From assembly GCA_944324045.1 (NCBI GenBank), contig CALUUT010000080.1:1-34147 (forward strand): a stretch of 34,147 bases of DNA. The letters are read 5' to 3'. The notes beneath the pieces were generated by a model that saw nothing but the letters and a program-made list of their open reading frames with translations, was not told the origin of the DNA and did no database searches. Both the position numbers and the translations under genes were made by a program. Shown piece after piece: positions 29,127 through 34,147 of the stretch. Origin of the DNA: an uncultured Desulfovibrionaceae bacterium. Its GTDB lineage: Bacteria > Desulfobacterota > Desulfovibrionia > Desulfovibrionales > Desulfovibrionaceae. Numbering within the stretch: the stretch's first letter is position 1; each line of letters begins with the position of its first letter.

Positions 29127-30704
29127 TTATGAGTTCAGGCATACATTAAGGATATCCCGCACAGGTATTGCTGAGAGGCAATAACTTGCCGCGGCGTATG
29201 ATCTTGAGCACGGAATATCTTTATTCCGCCAGCATGCCCTGCACTGCGTCCGTTTATACCCGTCAATGACCGTGCAGTTGTTATAGTGCATGGTGAAAAT
29301 TCTGCCGTCGGTAGGACCATACAGGCAGAAGGCTTTTGTTCCGACAGCGGCGGAGATATGGACGAAAGCGCTGTCGACCGCGATAAGAAACTTGACCTTG
29401 CCAAGAAGCGCGATGTTCTGCCGCAGGGTATTGCCTGAGAGATCAATCACATGATCGTATTTTAAAAAAGGCGTTTGTTTATTATGAAATACAAGAATGG
29501 CGCATTGTTTCGACAATGCGTTGATAAGGGCGTCCATATGGGGATAGTTTTTATAGGCGTCGGCCGCATAGGGCTGGATGCCGATACAGGGTATGCCGCT
29601 CAGTTTCTTTTCGGCAAAAAAGAGGTCCGCCCATTCCCGTTCTTCTTTTCGGACGGCATAGCGCGGAATTCGTCCATACCGGTCAAGGTCTGAGGCAAAG
29701 ACGCCCATCGCAGCGGCAAAAATATCGATTCTGTTTTGCGACACATTGGGCAGGGTCGCTGATTCGCGTTGCGTCGCCGGGCATTCCGTAAGGTTATACA
29801 GGGCGGAGCAGTCCTCTCTGTACAGATTCAGCGCATGAACATCACGGACCTCAACGTCGTCGTTGGTTTCAAAAAGCGGATGGAATACCTTCGGAATGGC
29901 AAAAATAATTTTTCTTTCCGGATACTTGCGGTGTAGGGCATGCAGCCCTGGCGTCATCATGAAGAGGTCTCCAATGCCGCCCATCGCCCTGGTCACCACA
30001 ATGGGGCGGCCGCTTTGACCTGTATTTTTTTCAGGGAGACGCCGCGGCAGAAGCGTTGAAACGTCGTTGCGCCGCCGCTTCATAAGAAAGGGCACGGCGA
30101 GGCGAATGCCTTTGGCCATGAGGATGCCCGGGGTTCCCAGAGAGGCAAGATGTTCAGTCAGGTGAATGAGCCGAATGCGCAGATATGTGGAGCGGTCCAG
30201 GCCGCCGGCGCGGCGCAGAAGCGCTTTCAGATCGCCGGCGCGGCGTATGATGCGTTTCAAGGTGGAGTCATGGATGCCGGCCTGCGTATGCACAAGAAGG
30301 GAAAGGCAGAGAGAAAGAAGATGCGCTTTTTCTTTTTCCAGCGCATGGGAGGCGGCCATAAACAGAAAAGGCGCAAGCGCTCTGGTTGTATGAAACAGAT
30401 AAAAATGCGTTATGCAGCGTTCAAGAAGAACGACGGCCTTGTCCCGTTCTCCATTGGCCATACGCGCATGTATAAGCAGGTTGACCTGTTCCGCGCGCTG
30501 GGCGGGAAAACGTTCCACATGCATGGATTGTTCGGCGTCAAGCAGCATGCAGGCGCATTGATATTCTCCCGCATCCATTAACTGACGCGCAACGGCATGA
30601 ACAAGAGGAAAAAAGGATTCCGGCATGGGGGTATTCGCCGCGTTTTTCAGCCAGAAACGCGCCAAGGCTAGGGATTTGTTTTTTCCCCATGTATGAGAGG
30701 CCAT
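29127..30704 (-). CDS. GT9-family glycosyltransferase with N-terminal helical domain
   Basis: A 525-residue protein. The N-terminal 200 residues are helical, TPR-like repeats (QLMDAGEYQCACMLLDAEQ, ARMANGERDKAVVLLERCI). The rest is a heptosyltransferase-like GT9 domain: VVTRAMGGIGDLFMMTPGLHALHRKYP, CIGIQPYAADAYKNYPHMDAL, and IAVDSAFVHISAAVGTKAFCLYGPTDGRIF, then a Cys-containing end (CRACWRNKDIPC). No signal peptide. ATG 30704 follows AGGA at suitable distance; 25 further codons upstream are open but not similar to the family. It abuts the GT9-methyltransferase gene, so both act in one glycan pathway. Confidence 0.86.
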   Translation of the reverse strand: MASHTWGKNKSLALARFWLKNAANTPMPESFFPLVHAVARQLMDAGEYQCACMLLDAEQSMHVERFPAQRAEQVNLLIHARMANGERDKAVVLLERCITHFYLFHTTRALAPFLFMAASHALEKEKAHLLSLCLSLLVHTQAGIHDSTLKRIIRRAGDLKALLRRAGGLDRSTYLRIRLIHLTEHLASLGTPGILMAKGIRLAVPFLMKRRRNDVSTLLPRRLPEKNTGQSGRPIVVTRAMGGIGDLFMMTPGLHALHRKYPERKIIFAIPKVFHPLFETNDDVEVRDVHALNLYREDCSALYNLTECPATQRESATLPNVSQNRIDIFAAAMGVFASDLDRYGRIPRYAVRKEEREWADLFFAEKKLSGIPCIGIQPYAADAYKNYPHMDALINALSKQCAILVFHNKQTPFLKYDHVIDLSGNTLRQNIALLGKVKFLIAVDSAFVHISAAVGTKAFCLYGPTDGRIFTMHYNNCTVIDGYKRTQCRACWRNKDIPCSRSYAAASYCLSAIPVRDILNVCLNS

Positions 30705-30923
30705 GGCAAATATCCTGTAACTTGGGTTATAAAAAACGTGAAGGCGGAAGCAAAAATCGAGAGGCAAACGCCTGCACATGAGAAAACCTTGTGAACGCCT
30801 GGGGCATTGAGCACAGCATACGTTCCTTGCAGCCTTGCCGGCGCAAAAAGACTGGCGATCCGTTGTTTTGGGGGTTCAGGACGGCGGCAATACGACGAAG
30901 GGCGGCGATCAGAAAATTGAATT

Positions 30924-32045
30924 TCAGCATCCGGCCGCTTTGTCCTGGAAAAGTTGCGTGCGCAGCCGCTGCAAAATGGCGGCCGCCGCTGATGTATCGG
31001 CTTCAGCCCAGACGCTGTCGATATCTTTGAAGGGGCCTGAAGTCATGCGCACGGGCACCAGGGTATAGGGAACAGGGTGCGCCAAAGGGCCCTGCATGAA
31101 GTCCATATTTCCGGACCAGCCTGTGGCGACTACATGAAGACCGCGCTCCATGGCCTCCCGAATGGTCAGGCCGTAGCCTTCCGAACGGTGCAGGGAGAGG
31201 TACACGTCACAAGACAGATAAAGCGCATCAAGTTCTTCTTTGGAATACTGCGCGGTAATAAGCGTGACTCCCTCTACCAAAGAGACCGCTTTTTGCAGTC
31301 GCGCCAAGGCCTCTGGGTCGGCCTCCGGCTCATTTATCTTGAAGGTCAACGCCGCCTGACCGGGAGCGAACGCTTTTTGAAAGGCTTCCAGGGCGGCCAG
31401 GGGATTTTTCCGTTCGAACAGGGACGCCATATTGAATATGAACAGGCACCGGAGAACCCCGTCTTTCATATAGGAAGACTTGCGGCGTTGCGGAGCCGGG
31501 ACCGCATGGGGAACCACAGTAACAGGCTTGTCCGTATAGGGGGAAATGGCGTCTTGAACGAAACGGCTGGGAACTTCAATGGCGTCCACATATTGAAGCG
31601 CATGTTTCCAGATAGAAGGCAATTCCTGCAGTTCCCAGGCCCAGTAGCCGACAATGCGTTTGTTGGATAAGAAGTGTTTTCCCAGCCGGCACAGGGCAAG
31701 ATGAAACCGCGGCGGATTGGCGTGGATGACAACCGTGCCGCCATCTGAACCGCCAACGGGCGACGCTGTGCCGGCAGCTCCGTTTTTTTTCAGGAAAAAA
31801 CAAGAGGGGCGAAGCGTTCCTATCGTGATATCTATAAGCGCCGTATCAAACCCTTCCTGTTTTTTTTGCTCCGCATAGAGACGCGCGGATTCCGCAATGC
31901 CGCTGCATTGAGCGAATTCGCCCGCCACATATATGCGTCCTTTGGAAACGACGTTTCTCTTGCGGGCCATAAAAAAACACAGCGTGGACAGAAAGCGCAG
32001 GCGAAGAGGCTGGGGAAGACGCTTCCAAAGAGATTTAAGTTTCAT
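30924..32045 (-). CDS. Glycosyltransferase, GT4 family
   Basis: A 373-residue GT-B enzyme. The N-terminus is basic and partly hydrophobic, suggesting peripheral membrane contact. The first domain has FAQCSGIAESARLYAEQKKQEGFD and RIVGYWAWELQELPSIWKHALQYVDAIEVPSRFVQ; the second has CLFIFNMASLFERKNPLAALEAFQKAF and the donor-site motif SLHRSEGYGLTIREAMERGLHVVATGWSGNMDFM with E-x7-E spacing. ATG 32045 follows GGAGC; an upstream ATG (32078) adds 11 residues without a good ribosome site. It is the first gene of the minus-strand glycan operon; 219 bases separate it from the next gene. Confidence 0.87.
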   Translation of the reverse strand: MKLKSLWKRLPQPLRLRFLSTLCFFMARKRNVVSKGRIYVAGEFAQCSGIAESARLYAEQKKQEGFDTALIDITIGTLRPSCFFLKKNGAAGTASPVGGSDGGTVVIHANPPRFHLALCRLGKHFLSNKRIVGYWAWELQELPSIWKHALQYVDAIEVPSRFVQDAISPYTDKPVTVVPHAVPAPQRRKSSYMKDGVLRCLFIFNMASLFERKNPLAALEAFQKAFAPGQAALTFKINEPEADPEALARLQKAVSLVEGVTLITAQYSKEELDALYLSCDVYLSLHRSEGYGLTIREAMERGLHVVATGWSGNMDFMQGPLAHPVPYTLVPVRMTSGPFKDIDSVWAEADTSAAAAILQRLRTQLFQDKAAGC

Positions 32046-32587
32046 GATGCTCCATATTGCTTTTGCAGCATTTTTCATTCAGCCCCGCGTTTGAGACAGG
32101 CAAAGAGCACAATGAAAGTCCCTAGCTTCACCTGTTTTTCGGTTCAATAAAGGGTGCAGGTTCGCTCTCTTACCTATCTTATGACCGTAAAGAGTCCATA
32201 GGCGGCCCCCGGGAAACCGCATGCCCCGAAACGCGGTAAAAGACCGGCAGTTCCAGGATAGAGGAATGATGAAACCAGTCTCAGAGGAAGCGAGCTGTTT
32301 CCCAACCGGTCTTGCCGGAGGACGTCAAGTTTCCTTCAATCTGCGTTTCTTCCCTGGGGCCCTTGTTTTGCCTGCCGGCAAGCATCGTGCTTTTCCGGCA
32401 GTCCGGAGTATGGCTGTTCCGGCGGACGCGCTCACGCGCCGAAACCGGACTGTGCCGTCAGGTAAAAGTATCTGCCATACCCTGATCTCTGTCCAAATGC
32501 CGTTCGCGGGCATTGATTTAATGGTGCGGGCTGGATAAAGTCGCTTTACTCATATTGGAGACATGAGCCGCCCACACGAGTGTTTTT
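32046..32587. other. Unassigned stretch between glycan operon and CI-like gene
   Basis: About 540 bp without a supportable gene. The longest open frame (32221-32538, plus) has no ribosome site and no recognisable composition. Weak inverted pieces occur (AAGACCGG near 32240 and CCGGTCTT near 32305, with many purine-rich bases between), so it may be a decayed element or a structured leader of the glycan operon. I could not match it to any riboswitch consensus, including cobalamin and c-di-GMP. Confidence 0.4.
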
Positions 32588-32622
32588 ATATTTTTAGCTT
32601 GAATATGGCAAGCTAAAAATAT
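32588..32622. promoter_or_regulatory. Probable operator: 13-bp perfect inverted repeat
   Basis: ATATTTTTAGCTT (32588-32600) and AAGCTAAAAATAT (32610-32622) are exact reverse complements with 9 bases between. It lies 95 bp before the CI-like gene in an AT-rich island, as expected for an autoregulatory operator. Confidence 0.6.
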
Positions 32623-32716
32623 GAACTTCGGAGTTGTTTTTCGTATTTTTTCTTAACTTAACAGAATAAATACTTTTTCTCCGCTGGGCGCTTTTTAATT
32701 CTTTTCGGGGTTCAGC

Positions 32717-33211
32717 GTGGAGAAATTAGAAAAATTTGAAGCTCGTTGGTTACGTATTTTAGCTTGTACAGGCGCTAAAAGCGATTCTGCGCTTGCCCGT
32801 ATTCTTGGCATTTTGCCTCAGTCCGTTACAGCGGCCAGAAAAAGGGCTCAAATTCCTACGGGTTGGATTGAAAATATTTCAGAACAGTTTGATGTTTCCA
32901 CGGACTGGCTTTTTTGGGGGCGGGAGCCCATGCGCGCATCGCCTCTTTCAGAAAAGGGGGATGTTGAAGTCGCCGGGAAAGAGAATGCGCAGATCGTTCC
33001 CGTTCATTACGCCAAGTTGGAAGCGAAACTGGAACTATCGGAAGCGGAGCGTCGGGAGTTGGCGGCGGAAAATCGCCAGCTGCATCGGGAGAAAGAAGAG
33101 CTTTTGCGTGAAAACGGGGAGCTGAGGGAAAAAATCGCCCGATTGGAGGAGCGTAAAAACCGACTCGCTGCTGCTACGGCTCAATCTGTGGAAAATAGCG
33201 GCGCGGCGTAA
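32717..33211 (+). CDS. Phage CI-repressor-type HTH protein with C-terminal coiled coil
   Basis: A 164-residue DNA-binding protein. Residues 1-70 match the bacteriophage CI helix-turn-helix family: LACTGAKSDSALARILGILPQSVTAARKRAQIPTGWIENISEQFDVSTDWLFWG, where DWLFWG is typical of the family end. Instead of the S24 peptidase domain of true CI repressors, residues 95-155 form a heptad-rich coiled coil (KLELSEAERRELAAENRQL, then LRENGELREKIARLEERK), which would dimerise the protein. So it is unlikely to be cleaved by RecA-induced self-proteolysis. Codon use is more AT-rich at the 5' end than in neighbouring genes, and the upstream island is AT-rich, consistent with horizontal origin. No other phage gene is present nearby. 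Confidence 0.85.
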   Translation: MEKLEKFEARWLRILACTGAKSDSALARILGILPQSVTAARKRAQIPTGWIENISEQFDVSTDWLFWGREPMRASPLSEKGDVEVAGKENAQIVPVHYAKLEAKLELSEAERRELAAENRQLHREKEELLRENGELREKIARLEERKNRLAAATAQSVENSGAA

Positions 33212-33322
33212 TTTTTAAGGCGCAAAAAACACTGCTTTTGCGGCGGCAATGATGACAGCCGGAGCGTTTTTTTAGATTTTCAGCATGGTTGCGACTTTTC
33301 GCAGGCATAGGGGAAGATAAGA

Positions 33323-33355
33323 GGGAAAGAGGGGAGATCATTTTCCCTCTTTCCC
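33323..33355. repeat. Hairpin related to the dispersed repeat, near the GH57 3' end
   Basis: GGGAAAGAGGG and CCCTCTTTCCC form an 11-bp stem with loop GAGATCATTTT. The ATCATT centre is shared with the first hairpin of the repeats at 7351 and 21200. It lies 17 bases beyond the stop of the minus-strand GH57 gene and may end its transcript. Confidence 0.5.
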
Positions 33356-33371
33356 GGAGAAACAAAGAAAG

Positions 33372-34147
33372 TCACCTGAGGACGCCCTGGGACAGGCTCA
33401 GGTCAAACAGCGCGTCGTCGATGGAAAGTTCAAAGTCCGCAAGGACGTTCATATAATTGATATAGGCGTCATAGGGCGTGCCGTAAGGATTGAAATACTT
33501 GTGCACGTCCCCGTCGGAAAACCATTTTGTGCACATGTAGTAGAAATGGTCCGAGGTCTGGAGCCTGCGCCATGTGCGCAGAAAATCCGGATTTCCAAGG
33601 GCGCGCACCTTGTCTTCCAGCCGGTATACGGATTCAATGGCGTCTTTTTGCATATCGTTGCCGAGCCAGGCTGTGAGGTCGCGTTCCACATCGGCCCAGG
33701 ATACGAACTGCGGCACGTCGAGAGCGGCCATGGGCGAGCAGGAGCGCGCCGCTTCCGACGGGGTGCAGAAGGAGAAATCCGGATGTTCGAGCACGCAGCG
33801 CGGCAGGGCTTCCATGAACTGGAATATGCCGGTTTCTTCCCATTGATGTTCGCCGAAGGTTTCATAATCCATGAACAGATTGATGATCTCGCCGGCGGCG
33901 TTGGCCGCATGGGCCCAGGATGCGAATTTCTCCGCGGTAAGCGGGAATTCCGGCCATTCATGGTTGGAGAAGCGAAACGCGATATCGTCGGAGAGCCGGT
34001 AGTTTTTCAGAAGAAGCGTCAGCCTGGGGCATCCGGCGGGCTGGTAGGCGAAATTCGGACTGCGCCAGCCAAGCACCTGATCCGCGCCTTCAGCGAGCAC
34101 GGCCTTATATCCAATGTTTTCCACGGCGCGCGCCAGCTCGTTGTTGT
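33372..34147 (-). CDS. Glycoside hydrolase family 57, C-terminal part (5' end outside window)
   Basis: The frame runs through the right edge, so only about 258 residues are seen. It has the GH57 motifs ENIGYKAVLAEGADQVLGWRSPNFAY and, further on, INLFMDYETFGEHQWEETGIFQF, where the Asp in MDYETFGEH is the conserved acid of the family. These enzymes hydrolyse or rearrange alpha-glucans such as glycogen in the cytoplasm. No internal start is credible: the GTG at 34124 lies inside the conserved domain and open codons continue upstream. The 3' end is complete, with TGA-type stop at 33372. Confidence 0.87.
   Translation of the reverse strand, partial: NNELARAVENIGYKAVLAEGADQVLGWRSPNFAYQPAGCPRLTLLLKNYRLSDDIAFRFSNHEWPEFPLTAEKFASWAHAANAAGEIINLFMDYETFGEHQWEETGIFQFMEALPRCVLEHPDFSFCTPSEAARSCSPMAALDVPQFVSWADVERDLTAWLGNDMQKDAIESVYRLEDKVRALGNPDFLRTWRRLQTSDHFYYMCTKWFSDGDVHKYFNPYGTPYDAYINYMNVLADFELSIDDALFDLSLSQGVLR

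Noticed and set aside
30727-30930. 67-codon minus-strand frame whose ATG overlaps the GT4 stop
   Set aside because: The overlap is tempting, but there is no ribosome site, no family resemblance, and the end is basic and Phe-rich without pattern. Treated as spacer.
32150-32330. Possible riboswitch in the leader of the glycan operon
   Set aside because: Purine-rich pieces with loose inverted repeats suggested one, but no cobalamin, c-di-GMP, SAM or other consensus core could be matched on either strand.
1-34147. CRISPR arrays, tRNA or rRNA genes and complete insertion sequences
   Set aside because: No regular direct repeats with spacers, no cloverleaf with TTCGAATC-type arms, no rRNA segments and no transposase frames were seen.

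Overview
The window looks like chromosomal DNA from a sulfate-reducing deltaproteobacterium of the Desulfovibrionaceae. The main reasons are a 148-residue flavodoxin that aligns without gaps, from memory, to the short-chain flavodoxin of Desulfovibrio vulgaris, a gene set of the orange-protein (ORP) type with two ferredoxin-containing MinD-like ATPases, a recA-alaS pair, and many lineage-specific proteins. No rRNA, tRNA, CRISPR array or intact insertion sequence was recognised. All functional calls come from reading motifs; no database search was possible.

Layout. 1-350: possible tail of an upstream gene and an 88-bp tandem duplication in front of an iron-containing alcohol dehydrogenase (351-1562). 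1899-5337: ORP-like cluster, consisting of a UPF0251/NifX fusion, two MinD-like 4Fe-4S ATPases, a free-standing NifX-like protein and a receiver-like protein. 5539-7310: a small Cys protein diverging from a STAS-like protein and flavodoxin, with a good Fur-box candidate between them. 7502-10830 (minus): a metal-transport module made of a small membrane protein, a P1B-type ATPase with an unusual SCA motif, and a Cys-less HMA-like membrane protein; another Fur-like box lies upstream. 11188-11847: LysE-type exporter behind a 13-bp perfect inverted repeat. 12242-15163: PMCA-like calcium ATPase behind a PhoB-type promoter. 15353-19208 (minus): recA, terminator, alaS. 19850-25458 (plus): glycosyltransferase, PP-loop/NFACT-R RNA-thiolation candidate, and a large membrane protein with a zinc knuckle. 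25667-32045 (minus): surface-glycan operon (GT4, GT9, GT9-methyltransferase fusion, orphan SPASM protein, heptose-7-phosphate kinase). 32717-33211: CI-like HTH protein with a coiled coil and a probable operator. 33372-end (minus): C-terminal part of a GH57 glycoside hydrolase.

How the genes work together. Metal and iron-sulfur biology dominates the first 15 kb: assembly of a metal-sulfur cluster protein by paired ATPases, iron-sparing flavodoxin, and two cation pumps. The middle holds housekeeping repair and translation genes. The last 8 kb builds cell-surface glycan, with overlapping or nearly abutting genes that indicate one transcript. Two double-hairpin repeats in opposite orientation (7327-7376 and 21194-21246) point to a dispersed repeat family that also serves as transcription terminators.
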